64,000 nt of DNA from Bacteroidota bacterium (lineage in GTDB: Bacteria > Bacteroidota > Bacteroidia > Chitinophagales > BACL12), in assembly GCA_016706865.1 (NCBI GenBank), contig JADJIS010000003.1:558001-622000 (forward strand), written 5' to 3'. The notes under the pieces were generated by a model. That model was not told where the DNA came from. It did not search any database and was given only the letters and a program-made list of their open reading frames with translations. A program made the position numbers and the translations under genes. Shown here piece by piece: positions 34,431 through 43,209 of the stretch (position 1 is its first letter; each line of letters opens with the position of its first letter).

Positions 34431-35732
34431 TTATTTTATAATATAAGTAAAAACAATAAAAACAGTGACTAAAATAATACTATAAACCGATAACTGAGTT
34501 ATCGGAATATATTGTTTTAATCTCACCCCGTTCTTATTAAGGCTTTGTGCCAATATTAGTTTATTTACAACAAAGGCGATCACAGTTCCATATGCAATAC
34601 CTTGTAAACCGATAAAATGCATTAAACTTAAACTTATCGAAATATTTAAAATAAATTCTATAAGGGAGGCTCTCAGTATCTCTTTGGTTTTTCCCAAACC
34701 CAATAAAATGGAATGTGGAAACACCATTCGCGGAATTAAAAGCAGAAGATAGATATTGAAATAAACATAACTCTCCTTAAAATTTGGATTAAATATGATT
34801 GGATACAACCATTGACTCACGATGAGTAAAATAATACAAACAGGAAACAGTTGTTTGATCAGCTTGAGTGATCCCGATCTCACCATCTCCATATTTTGCG
34901 TGTCTTTAGAAACCTGGAGTGCCATTGCTGCACTGAATGCATTTGCTAATAACAACGAAAGGGGAAACTCCCGCGCACCATATTGAAACATAGCAAAAGT
35001 GGCCTTGTCGTAAAAATTATTTACAATAATGCCATCCGCATAAATTGCCATGCCACCTAAAAAAAATGTGAGCATTAGAGGAGATGCCAAGATCAAAAAG
35101 CTCCGCATCAATTTTGTATCAATTTGGAAGGAACCGTTTTTAAATAGTAATATAAGTGTTATTAGAAATTTAATAGCGATAAAAATGATCAATCCATTGA
35201 TCACCATATCGTAACTTCCATAAAAGAATGCAGGTAGTGCCAATAATGCAGTTTGAAACAGCAGATGGTATGTTCCGAGATATATTAGTGCCTTACTATT
35301 CTCTTTGGCTAGAAAAAGGTAATCGGTTAGAAAAGTTAGATTATTAAACAGAAAATATAATAAAAATAGAATAAAAAGATTTCCGCTGATATCGAATTTG
35401 AATAAATTAAGTATTGGTTGTTTAACAAATACTAAAATTATGATCATCAATAATGAAAAGCCAAGTAGTATAATTGCTGTGTTAGTAATAAGGGATTTTT
35501 TATCCTCGGTTTTATGAAATTGCGATAAAAAATTCTGCAGTATGCCATTCACCCAAAAAAAACTAAGTGTTCCCGACATTAGAATAAAGGTTTCATAATG
35601 ACCAATATCATCCTGCGTTAAACTGCTTTTTGTAAGTAATATAGAAGTCAATACCAGTGCGCCATACCTTGCGATCTGAAAAAATTGCATGGCTGTGGTT
35701 GGGCTTAGCGATCTTGTGTTTATGCCACCCAC
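34431..35732 (-). CDS. Polysaccharide-export flippase (Wzx/MATE-like)
   Basis: A 433-residue protein with about 12 membrane segments in two similar halves, as in Wzx-type oligosaccharide flippases (N-terminal RSLSPTTAMQFFQIARYGAL, mid-protein DKATFAMFQYGAREFPLSLL). It would flip lipid-linked glycans across the inner membrane. The start is a GTG immediately after the copA stop (TGA-GTG), and the next gene begins 2 bp after its own stop. The substrate is unknown; the glycosyltransferases at 22.5-24.7 kb are candidates for the same pathway. Confidence 0.8.
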   Translation of the reverse strand: MGGINTRSLSPTTAMQFFQIARYGALVLTSILLTKSSLTQDDIGHYETFILMSGTLSFFWVNGILQNFLSQFHKTEDKKSLITNTAIILLGFSLLMIIILVFVKQPILNLFKFDISGNLFILFLLYFLFNNLTFLTDYLFLAKENSKALIYLGTYHLLFQTALLALPAFFYGSYDMVINGLIIFIAIKFLITLILLFKNGSFQIDTKLMRSFLILASPLMLTFFLGGMAIYADGIIVNNFYDKATFAMFQYGAREFPLSLLLANAFSAAMALQVSKDTQNMEMVRSGSLKLIKQLFPVCIILLIVSQWLYPIIFNPNFKESYVYFNIYLLLLIPRMVFPHSILLGLGKTKEILRASLIEFILNISISLSLMHFIGLQGIAYGTVIAFVVNKLILAQSLNKNGVRLKQYIPITQLSVYSIILVTVFIVFTYIIK

Positions 35733-37850
35733 TCAACTTGTTTTTTTTGTTTTCAGGAGTATGGAATTACCAATTACAAATACATCGGAAAATGCCATAG
35801 AAAGTGCTGCAATTATCGGACTTAATAATCCAACCGCGGCAACGGGAATGGCGATCACATTATAAAAAAATGCCCAGAATAAATTTTGTTTTATTGTTTT
35901 TAATGTAAGTATGCTAAGTTGATGCGCAGTTGTAAGATGTTTTAAATTTCCGTTCAATAAAATGATCTGTGCAGAATTTATGGCTATTTGAGTGGCATTG
36001 CTCATGGATATTCCGATGTGTGCCATTTCCAGAGATGGGGAATCATTGATACCGTCGCCAACCATGGTTGTAATTCCCGACATGGTAAGTGTTTTTATTT
36101 TGATCAGTTTTTCTGCAGGAGTTTGTTTGCTGTAATATTCATCTATACCTATCGCTGCAGCAATTTCTCTGCATTTAATTTCGGAATCACCACTTAATAA
36201 AATGGTTTTAATTTTTTTCGATTTAAAATAATTTATTGTTTCAGCTGCATCTGCTTTTAATTCATCACTAATATTTAAACCCGCTAATAATTTATTGTTC
36301 TTCACAACGTAAATATCATGTCCTTGTAATTGCAGATCTTTAAATAATGAAGCAGAACCTACTCCATAAGAATTATTCTGTGGATCATAAGCCAACATTC
36401 CTGCACCTTTTACTTCCTCCGTTTTTGTGAATAAAAGATCATTATCGGATTTGTAATAAGCAGCTAATGACCTGGCAATGGGATGAGATGATCTGCTTTC
36501 CAGTGCGTGAATTATTGATGTGATTTCTTTTTCTTCTCCCTCATAAATTTTAAATCCCGATACCGTGAAATTTCCTGTTGTGAGTGTTCCGGTCTTATCA
36601 AAAACAACCACTGCAGTTTTGGCAAAGGTTTCTATTGTGTTCGCACCTTTAATTAAAATTCCGTTTTTTGCCGATCGCCCTAATCCAACCATGATGGCAG
36701 TTGGAGTGGCAAGTCCCATAGCACATGGACAAGCAATTACTAAAACTGCAATGCTTTGCATCAGCGATCTTTCCAGCGATACATTAAAAACAAATGCTGC
36801 AACAAAAAATGTGATCAAAGAAATACTAATTACAACAGGAACGAAAATGCTGCTTATTTTATCGGCAGTTTTTTGAATAGTAGGTTTGTCGGTTTGTGCT
36901 TTCTTTACCAATTCAATTATCGCTGCTAAAGCCGAATTTTCAGATGTTGCTGTCACTTTTATTTTCAAATTGCCATCCAAATTTATTGTTCCACCTGTTA
37001 CAGCATCATTTTTTCCTTTTTTAAGTGGAATACTTTCTCCGGTCAACATCGATTCATCCACTATACTTTCCCCTGAAATTATTATTCCATCAGCCGGAAT
37101 TTTATCTCCGGTATTTACCAATACCATATCATTTTTTTGTAACTGATGCACCGGAATTTCTTCCACCTGATCAATTCCACTCAGCAGATCAAACATTACC
37201 TTTTTTGCAAATTCAGGTTGCAATTGTTTTAATTCACGAATAGCTGTGGTAGTTTGTTTTACACTGCGTTGCTCTAATAAGTTACCGAGTAAAACAAGGG
37301 TGATGATACTAGCAGCAGTTTCAAAAAACATATATTCCATGCCAAGCCCACGTATATATCCATATAAACTGTAAATAAATGCTGCGGTGCTTCCGGTGAT
37401 AATTAAAACATCCATGTTTGGCACTCCCGTTTTCAGAGAACTGATCGCACTTCTGCCAAAATGTAAGGCACCAATAATATAAACAGGCGTACAAAGTATT
37501 AGTTGAATAAGAGGATCATGCAATATATGAAAAGCAGGAACCATCGATAATAAAAGTGGTAGTGTGAAAATGAGCGATATAAAAAACTTGCGTTCGGTTG
37601 AACTCAGTAAATTCTTTTTTTCTGTTTTTGCAGATTCTGTTATTACTTTATATCCCAATTTATTAATTCCCTGCACCACACTTTCCAGATTCTTTTCGCC
37701 ATTGAGATCAAAATACACCTCTCCGGTAGCAAAATTAACATTTACTTTTTTAAGACCTCTCTGTTCGAGGTATCTGCTTATTCCCAGTGCACAATTTGAA
37801 CAGGTCATTCCCTCAACCTGCAATTGTGTTGTATCCTTGTTATCGCTCAT
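35733..37850 (-). CDS. copA: Copper-exporting P1B-type ATPase
   Basis: A 705-residue heavy-metal ATPase. One N-terminal HMA domain with GMTCSNCA, eight membrane helices, actuator motif LTGESIPL, the CPC copper-transport motif in IACPCAMGLATPTA, phosphorylation site DKTGTLT, the SSHPIA nucleotide-site His-Pro, and hinge GDGINDSPSL. CPC plus the HMA Cys pair point to Cu(I) efflux. It contains no extra histidine-rich region. It is first in the minus-strand run, but functional linkage to the flippase is doubtful. A TAccTTTA promoter-like box lies at 37862-37869. Confidence 0.95.
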   Translation of the reverse strand: MSDNKDTTQLQVEGMTCSNCALGISRYLEQRGLKKVNVNFATGEVYFDLNGEKNLESVVQGINKLGYKVITESAKTEKKNLLSSTERKFFISLIFTLPLLLSMVPAFHILHDPLIQLILCTPVYIIGALHFGRSAISSLKTGVPNMDVLIITGSTAAFIYSLYGYIRGLGMEYMFFETAASIITLVLLGNLLEQRSVKQTTTAIRELKQLQPEFAKKVMFDLLSGIDQVEEIPVHQLQKNDMVLVNTGDKIPADGIIISGESIVDESMLTGESIPLKKGKNDAVTGGTINLDGNLKIKVTATSENSALAAIIELVKKAQTDKPTIQKTADKISSIFVPVVISISLITFFVAAFVFNVSLERSLMQSIAVLVIACPCAMGLATPTAIMVGLGRSAKNGILIKGANTIETFAKTAVVVFDKTGTLTTGNFTVSGFKIYEGEEKEITSIIHALESRSSHPIARSLAAYYKSDNDLLFTKTEEVKGAGMLAYDPQNNSYGVGSASLFKDLQLQGHDIYVVKNNKLLAGLNISDELKADAAETINYFKSKKIKTILLSGDSEIKCREIAAAIGIDEYYSKQTPAEKLIKIKTLTMSGITTMVGDGINDSPSLEMAHIGISMSNATQIAINSAQIILLNGNLKHLTTAHQLSILTLKTIKQNLFWAFFYNVIAIPVAAVGLLSPIIAALSMAFSDVFVIGNSILLKTKKTS

Positions 37851-37957
37851 TACTGTGGTTGTAAAGGTAAATAATCCCTTTGCGAAATTTTTACAATTAA
37901 TTGCACGAAATTTGTTTAATTTTATAGTTTACAATAAAAATTAAACCGTTTTATAAT

Positions 37958-38728
37958 ATGAAAAATTCAAATACAAATTCGCGCCGGGCTTTTATTAAGA
38001 AAAGCGCAGTGGCAGCATTGGGGTTAGGAGTTTTTAATTCTTTGAAAATGGAAGATCTGGCAGCCGCTAATAAGATCAATCTGCTGGAAATTGAACCTGT
38101 TCACGGTGCATTCGAACTACCTGCACTGGGTTACGAATACAATGCTCTGGAGCCTTTTATCGATGCAACTACAATGACAATCCATCACAGCAAACACCAT
38201 CAGGCTTATATTACAAAGTTGAATGAAGCAGTGGAAAAAACTCCTGAACTTCAGCACAAATCGCTCATGGAGCTTATTACAAACATTAATGGCACGCCCG
38301 AATCTGTTCGTATGGCAATCAGAAATCACGGCGGCGGGCATTTTAACCATAGCTTTTTTTGGCAATTGATGTCCCCTTCAGCAAAGAGTTCTACGGCCGG
38401 AGAGGCTTTATTAACAGCTATTAATACAAAATGGGGCAGTATGGATAACTTCAAAGTTGAATTCGCAAAATCCGCAACGGGTGTTTTTGGCTCGGGATGG
38501 GCCTGGCTTGTTAAGGATAAGGAAAACGCCCTCAGTATAATGACCACTCCAAATCAGGACAATCCCGTAATGGACATCATGCCTCAAAAGGCTAAACCTA
38601 TCATGGGAATTGATGTTTGGGAACATGCTTATTATCTCAAACACCAAAACAAACGCGCCGATTATATCACCGATTTCTGGAACGTTATCGATTGGGCGCA
38701 GGTTACAAAATGGTATGCGGAAGGTTAA
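37958..38728 (+). CDS. Superoxide dismutase (Mn-type) with Tat-like signal
   Basis: A 256-residue Fe/Mn superoxide dismutase with an N-terminal extension. Residues 1-30 contain SRRAFIKK followed by AVAALGLGVFNSL, a plausible twin-arginine signal, so the folded enzyme is probably periplasmic. Metal ligands are in TIHHSKHH, NHSFFW and DVWEHAYY. GGGHFNHS (Gly rather than Gln) together with the distal PNQDNP matches Mn-type more than Fe-type enzymes. It has normal length after the signal. Two hairpins follow the stop. Confidence 0.93.
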   Translation: MKNSNTNSRRAFIKKSAVAALGLGVFNSLKMEDLAAANKINLLEIEPVHGAFELPALGYEYNALEPFIDATTMTIHHSKHHQAYITKLNEAVEKTPELQHKSLMELITNINGTPESVRMAIRNHGGGHFNHSFFWQLMSPSAKSSTAGEALLTAINTKWGSMDNFKVEFAKSATGVFGSGWAWLVKDKENALSIMTTPNQDNPVMDIMPQKAKPIMGIDVWEHAYYLKHQNKRADYITDFWNVIDWAQVTKWYAEG

Positions 38729-38777
38729 GTAACCGTTTGGTTACATATCTTTTTCTGACCTGAAAGTCTTGGGAAAT

Positions 38778-38818
38778 GGGAATTCCTTTAAAATTTTAAA
38801 ATTGGAATTCCCTTTTTT
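38778..38818 (+). terminator. Intrinsic terminator after the superoxide dismutase gene
   Basis: Perfect 9-bp stem GGGAATTCC / GGAATTCCC around a 17-nt AT-rich loop (itself a palindrome), followed by six T. A smaller GTAACC-GTTT-GGTTAC hairpin directly follows the stop codon. Confidence 0.75.
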
Positions 38819-38844
38819 CATTTTCTGAATCCACTTTTTTGGAT

Positions 38845-38852
38845 TACCTTTG
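38845..38852 (+). promoter_or_regulatory. -7 box (TAccTTTG) of tRNA-His
   Basis: Perfect TAnnTTTG followed by CCC, 14 nt before the mature tRNA 5' end. Because the tRNA coordinates are certain, this is a good internal standard for promoter-to-product spacing in this genome. Confidence 0.65.
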
Positions 38853-38865
38853 CCCACCAATAAAT

Positions 38866-38940
38866 GGTGATTGTAGCTCAGTTGGTTAGAGCATCGGTTT
38901 GTGGTTCCGAGGGTCGTGGGTTCGAGCCCCATCATTCACC
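38866..38940 (+). tRNA. tRNA-His (GTG anticodon)
   Basis: The cloverleaf folds with G-1 encoded at 38866 opposite discriminator C73, a hallmark of tRNA-His. Acceptor GTGATTG / CATTCAC, D stem GCTC / GAGC, anticodon loop TTGTGGT with GTG, variable loop GGGTC, T arm GTGGG-TTCGAGC-CCCAT. There are T-T mismatches at pairs 5:68 and 31:39. The 3' CCA is not encoded. It has its own promoter and terminator. Confidence 0.95.
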
Positions 38941-38945
38941 CTGAA

Positions 38946-38971
38946 GGCCGGAAGTTTTTCCGGTCTTTTTT
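38946..38971 (+). terminator. Intrinsic terminator of tRNA-His
   Basis: Stem GGCCGGAA / TTCCGGTC (one G-T pair) with a GTTT loop, followed by six T, beginning 5 nt after the tRNA. Confidence 0.85.
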
Positions 38972-39039
38972 GTTAGGCCCGGAGGAAAGTATTTGAGCCC
39001 TGTTTATTTGAGTTGTAAATCGACTGATCAAACATCACA

Positions 39040-39145
39040 AGTTTATCTACGCCATGGAGCTTTTTTAATATGTCATCCCTACGGGATTAGGATAGTCTTT
39101 CTTTTCACTTGTTACCGATATTTCGTCCCTAACGGGACTAGTTTA
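39040..39145 (-). repeat. 50-bp hairpin repeat, left array
   Basis: Two units with hairpins ATCCC-TAC-GGGAT (39075-39087) and GTCCC-TAAC-GGGAC (39125-39138), exactly 50 bp apart, joined by sequence containing GTTACCGATATTTCG. The reverse complement matches the unit of the right array at 39253-39428, so the two arrays are inverted. Confidence 0.75.
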
Positions 39146-39252
39146 TATTATGATCAACAATTAGTAGGATTGCATTTTATCAGAAAATAATGCCCCGCCA
39201 TAACAACAAAGGTTTAAAAAACAAATCGCAAGGCATAAATTAGAACGAAGGT

Positions 39253-39428
39253 ACTGTCATCCGCAGCAGATGCTATATTGGCACACTAAATCCAATACCA
39301 AAGCATAGTATAGTTGGCATGGCATATCTGTAATACCGTATTCCAAAGAGTAGCATAGTGCTGTAGGCACGGTATATCGGTAACACCGAAATCAAAAGAG
39401 ATGCCTAGTGCTGTAGGCACGACATATA
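39253..39428 (+). repeat. 50-bp hairpin repeat, right array
   Basis: Units start at 39303, 39353 and 39403 (period exactly 50), with a more decayed unit before them. Each contains GTGC-TGTAG-GCAC or a variant and TCGGT-AAC-ACCGA-type hairpins. The arrays fill most of the 594 bp between the tRNA terminator and the next gene; the remaining ~130 bp at the right end is AT-rich without visible features. Confidence 0.8.
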
Positions 39429-39565
39429 AAAAATGCTCAGGGGAAAATCAAATTTCAGTTGTAAATGATTGCCTCTGATGATGTTGTTATTAATTTTGAA
39501 TATATTTTATGAGATTGTGCACCTTCGATTTTATAAGCCTTAACCGAATAATAATGCATTTGGAC

Positions 39566-40084
39566 TTAATTGTGTGAGTTAACTCGATCAATTTTAATAG
39601 TCCGCGCTGTGAAAATTGCAAAAAGAACTAAGAATAGCACTGACTGAATCTGAATAAGTAAATACCCATATTGCCAGTGTAATATCATAAATAAAGCACC
39701 CATGGAAAAGGAGAGGAGCCATATTACTTTTAAATAGTCAGTTAATTTCTTTGCTTTTTTGAGTAGAAAATGAATTATATAAACGAGTGAGATACCGGAT
39801 AAGCCGATCATTATCATCAGATCAGCTCCAGCCCAGTGAAGGATCTTTATTAAAAAGCCTGCTACTGATATTATGATCAATAAAACCATTAATGTGATGA
39901 ACATTTTGGATTTTATTAAACTTCCTTCCTTTAATAAAATAATTAAAGCTGCGAGGCGACCAAAAGCACTTATAATTCTTTGTAGTGAATCAAGATCATG
40001 AACATTATAATAAAGTAATACTTCGCCAATTATTGCGATAATTAGAATAATTAAAATTATTAGTGGTAAGGATATTTTCTTCAT
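39566..40084 (-). CDS. Small polytopic membrane protein, GldL-like motif
   Basis: A 172-residue protein with five or six hydrophobic segments and almost no soluble part. The segment IKILHWAGADLMIMIG resembles the KxxHWPGADxMxxxG region of GldL, the proton-driven type IX secretion/gliding motor protein, but the GldL C-terminal cytoplasmic part and its membrane Glu are not evident. It is probably a distant relative found in many Bacteroidota. It is 21 bp downstream of the M48 protease gene on the same strand. Confidence 0.65.
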   Translation of the reverse strand: MKKISLPLIILIILIIAIIGEVLLYYNVHDLDSLQRIISAFGRLAALIILLKEGSLIKSKMFITLMVLLIIISVAGFLIKILHWAGADLMIMIGLSGISLVYIIHFLLKKAKKLTDYLKVIWLLSFSMGALFMILHWQYGYLLIQIQSVLFLVLFAIFTARTIKIDRVNSHN

Positions 40085-40105
40085 TTAATATTTTATAAAC
40101 CGAAA

Positions 40106-42211
40106 TCAATTCCCACAAATCTCCAATTGCAATAACAACATTTCATTTTCATCCCTGAAAGCTTTTCTTCCTAAAAGTTGTTGTGTTTCCATAAATATAT
40201 TGCGCAGTTTGTCGAGGTTGGTTTCATGATAACCCAATTCAGTTATATATTCTAAAGGTGTATGCAGGAAATCATTCATTTGGATTCGTTGTTCATTTGT
40301 GATAAAGGTTTGCATACTTTCCTCATGAAGTATTTCGGTCAATATTTTTTTCAAAGGGATCTCTTTGACCTTGAGCGTAGAAGTGGCTGTTACTGCTGCA
40401 GCTCGTGATAAATTTTGGGTATAAATGGGATGTAAAGCCTCGTCCAATTGTTTGAAAATTTCGGCATACTCCAACATTTTTTTATCCGTTTGAAACATGC
40501 GTTCATAGGCTTTAATGAGATTTTCTTTGTTTATTTCTGAAGCCTTATGATAGAAAAACCGAAATATCTTTTTATCTTCTTCCAATAATTCCCCATTTAT
40601 TACTTCCATCTCCTCCTGTAAAAATTTTCGCAAATTTGGAATGTCGAATTTTGTATATTTAGTACCGTCAAATTCAAATGTTTTTATTGGATGTCCGGGT
40701 ATTTCTAATTGTGATAAAATATGTAGATCTGAAATAATTCCTTTTATTTTATAGGGTATCTGTAAAACAGCATCGGAATAGACTTTTTCAAATGATAAAT
40801 CCTTCGGATCATTTGTAGTGTTTTTTAATTCTTCCAGTTCAAATGTTTTAATGTCGCGTCCATCATAATATCCACTATATGCCTTGTCGAAATAATTCTC
40901 TTTAAGTTTATCCTCATACATGGAATTAAATTGTTTAACATTAAACAACTCCGGTGTTGATTTAAATGTTGCATTTGCATAAATGATGTCAGTTGCTTGT
41001 TTTTGCCATTGTTCTGCATTTTGAAACAGGTCCCAGGCGGGAGAATTATCAATTTCTGCACTCAGGTTAAATTTTTGTAAATATTTTTCCCTGTCCTGAT
41101 TATCGGGATGTGATGCCCATTGGTCCTTGATCACAATGCGTGAGGTGTTGAATCGGCTAAAGGTGTTGGCATCCACAACAGGATAACCATTTTTTAATTC
41201 CACACCCATTTGTATACTTGTGTATTTTACCACTTCTGCCAATTGTGGATATACATTCTCCGGTTTTTTATTATCGCTTAAAACAGAGTTATAAAAATCC
41301 ATTAATTTTTGAAAACAAGATTGCACCATATCGATCTTGTATAGGGAATTTGTTATATTATTGGTTCCGCTGGCAGATGCAGCCACAGTATCAGCATGAA
41401 ATTCCATTTGACGGGATAAACTCAAATGTGCCTTATTAACCAACTTATACATTTGTTTTTGCACAAATTGAATTCCCTGAACTATATATACCGTAAGGCT
41501 GGCAAGCAAGGCAAATATGCCGTGAATTTGTGCCCAGGCTGTTATTGTGGAACTATATCCTTCATTTTCATAAAGCATATTGTAAATGATCTTATTTACA
41601 TTGTATACATAAGATCCAAGTTTCATACTATGTTGCGAAAAATGTCCGAACTCATGTGCCAATACAGCTTTTAATTCGCTGGTATTTAAACTGTTCACCA
41701 ATCCTAATCCTATCAATAAATTTTTGCGGACAGGAAAAAACATGCTCCACAAACCGGAATTATAAAACACCGCTGCATTAACATCCGATGCGAGATAAAC
41801 CTTTTTGGGAAAAGGTGCTTTTGTTTCCTCCGATATCCTGCGAATAAATTCAAATAAAACGGGCTCCTCTTCTTCTGTAATTTGGATCAAATTACTTCTG
41901 TCAACCTTATTCGTGGTGAACATGAATTTGAAAATAAAGTATATTAGCATTGCCGATAATACCATCAATCCCAATCCTCCAATTATAGTTATAAAATGGA
42001 TTCCGGCTGTCATCACCATGATCCCTAAATAAAAACTCAGTGCAGAAATTCCGGCAACTACTCCAATTAATAGGAGGTAGGTTAAAATAAATGCAACAAT
42101 TGCGAATGTAACTTTGGTTACTTCTTTTTTGTAATCCTTGGAAACGTAAAGTATTGTTGGATCAACATTGGCAGGGGAGGGAGGATAATTTAGTGTGGTT
42201 TGAGTGGACAT
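40106..42211 (-). CDS. Membrane-bound M48 family zinc metallopeptidase
   Basis: A 701-residue protein. Two N-terminal hydrophobic hairpins (about 35-98) anchor it. The zinc site is HEFGH (His186, Glu187, His190) within LKAVLAHEFGHFSQHSMKLG, with the third ligand Glu in QMEFHADTVAAS about 85 residues later. This arrangement is the M48 (HtpX/Ste24-like) family. The long C-terminal ~400 residues are helical and unassigned, longer than in HtpX. Substrates are unknown; membrane-protein quality control is the usual inference. Confidence 0.88.
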   Translation of the reverse strand: MSTQTTLNYPPSPANVDPTILYVSKDYKKEVTKVTFAIVAFILTYLLLIGVVAGISALSFYLGIMVMTAGIHFITIIGGLGLMVLSAMLIYFIFKFMFTTNKVDRSNLIQITEEEEPVLFEFIRRISEETKAPFPKKVYLASDVNAAVFYNSGLWSMFFPVRKNLLIGLGLVNSLNTSELKAVLAHEFGHFSQHSMKLGSYVYNVNKIIYNMLYENEGYSSTITAWAQIHGIFALLASLTVYIVQGIQFVQKQMYKLVNKAHLSLSRQMEFHADTVAASASGTNNITNSLYKIDMVQSCFQKLMDFYNSVLSDNKKPENVYPQLAEVVKYTSIQMGVELKNGYPVVDANTFSRFNTSRIVIKDQWASHPDNQDREKYLQKFNLSAEIDNSPAWDLFQNAEQWQKQATDIIYANATFKSTPELFNVKQFNSMYEDKLKENYFDKAYSGYYDGRDIKTFELEELKNTTNDPKDLSFEKVYSDAVLQIPYKIKGIISDLHILSQLEIPGHPIKTFEFDGTKYTKFDIPNLRKFLQEEMEVINGELLEEDKKIFRFFYHKASEINKENLIKAYERMFQTDKKMLEYAEIFKQLDEALHPIYTQNLSRAAAVTATSTLKVKEIPLKKILTEILHEESMQTFITNEQRIQMNDFLHTPLEYITELGYHETNLDKLRNIFMETQQLLGRKAFRDENEMLLLQLEICGN

Positions 42212-42324
42212 GGGTGTTGGATTTAGGAGTTAGATTTTTCAAAAGTAAAATCTTTTATTCGAATTTACATCCTTGTAAAATAATGTATAATAATAAAATC
42301 GTTCTTATTTCTCTTTAACCTCTT

Positions 42325-43170
42325 TTAATAAATTAATCTAAACGCATTAAATATAGCCTGATGCGCAATTGTTGCATGATCTTCATCAGGAAGATAGTCA
42401 AAATGGACAAAAACCCTTGAGCTTTCTGATGAAGCAATTTTTTCTGCGAGTAAATTAGCATCCACTTCCATTACATGCGGAATTGCACTAGGACCTAATC
42501 CTTCCTTTCCTACACCGATATAGATGTCGGTTTTTTGTGTAAATTCTTTTTTCATCAGATCAGATTCCAACTTTAACAGAGAGGCATCATCCCACCATAA
42601 ACTTGGGCTTACAATGATATATTTATTAAATAGGGTTGGTTTTTTTAAAAGAATTTCGGTTGCAAGTAGTCCTCCTAACGACTGACCAATTATAGTTCTC
42701 GAAGAATCGGTTTTATATTCCTTTCCGATATAAGGTATCAATTCTTTTTCCAGGAATGAAATAAAATTTTCCGAATGACCTGTGGTGGGATATGTTTTTT
42801 TGTCTTCTTCGATAGTGGTTGGATATGTAAAATCTCTTCTTCGGTCAACCGTGGCTATACCCACAACGATGGATGGAGGTATTTGATCTATCCACGGAAA
42901 AGTATTAAACTGCACTATACCAACAACATGTATAAAATCTTCATCGGCGGAACCATCCAGCAAATAAATCACAGGATATTTTATTGTATCAGCAGCATCA
43001 TATCCTTCGGGCAAATAAATGTTTAAAATACGTTTTTCAGAAAGTATTTTTGAATCCAGCTCCTCTATCACCCCCAAAATAAATGGTTTTTTTTCCTTTG
43101 GCGCGGAGGATTGTGCAAAGGAAGTCAGGATAATTAAAAATGCTACTGATAATGTTATTATTTTGCGCAT
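42325..43170 (-). CDS. Exported alpha/beta-hydrolase (Fes/esterase-D-like)
   Basis: A 281-residue hydrolase with a signal peptide (MRKIITLSVAFLIILTSFAQ). The nucleophile Ser164 lies in GQSLGGLLA; the acid is probably in the VSPSLWWDD-to-GVGKEGLG region and the catalytic His is in DYLPDEDHATIAH near the C-terminus. This is the putative esterase family that includes enterochelin esterase and IroE, where members hydrolyse siderophore, feruloyl or other esters. The substrate is unknown. It is followed, 40 bp away, by a sorted surface protein on the same strand. Confidence 0.85.
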   Translation of the reverse strand: MRKIITLSVAFLIILTSFAQSSAPKEKKPFILGVIEELDSKILSEKRILNIYLPEGYDAADTIKYPVIYLLDGSADEDFIHVVGIVQFNTFPWIDQIPPSIVVGIATVDRRRDFTYPTTIEEDKKTYPTTGHSENFISFLEKELIPYIGKEYKTDSSRTIIGQSLGGLLATEILLKKPTLFNKYIIVSPSLWWDDASLLKLESDLMKKEFTQKTDIYIGVGKEGLGPSAIPHVMEVDANLLAEKIASSESSRVFVHFDYLPDEDHATIAHQAIFNAFRLIY

Positions 43171-43209
43171 AACATATAAATTAAAGGGAATTACTATTGG
43201 TTACAGATA

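Noticed and set aside
38741..38935. 64-codon minus-strand frame starting MMGLEPTTLGTTNRCSNQLS
   Set aside because: It is the antisense of tRNA-His plus flank. Proteins with this text are a well-known annotation artefact of reverse-complement tRNA genes.
39253..39428. CRISPR array
   Set aside because: The 50-bp units are repeated in full with diverged copies and no unique spacers.
38866..39565. tRNA-linked integration site
   Set aside because: I find no duplicated tRNA 3' end and no integrase downstream; the tRNA is followed by its own terminator and hairpin repeats.
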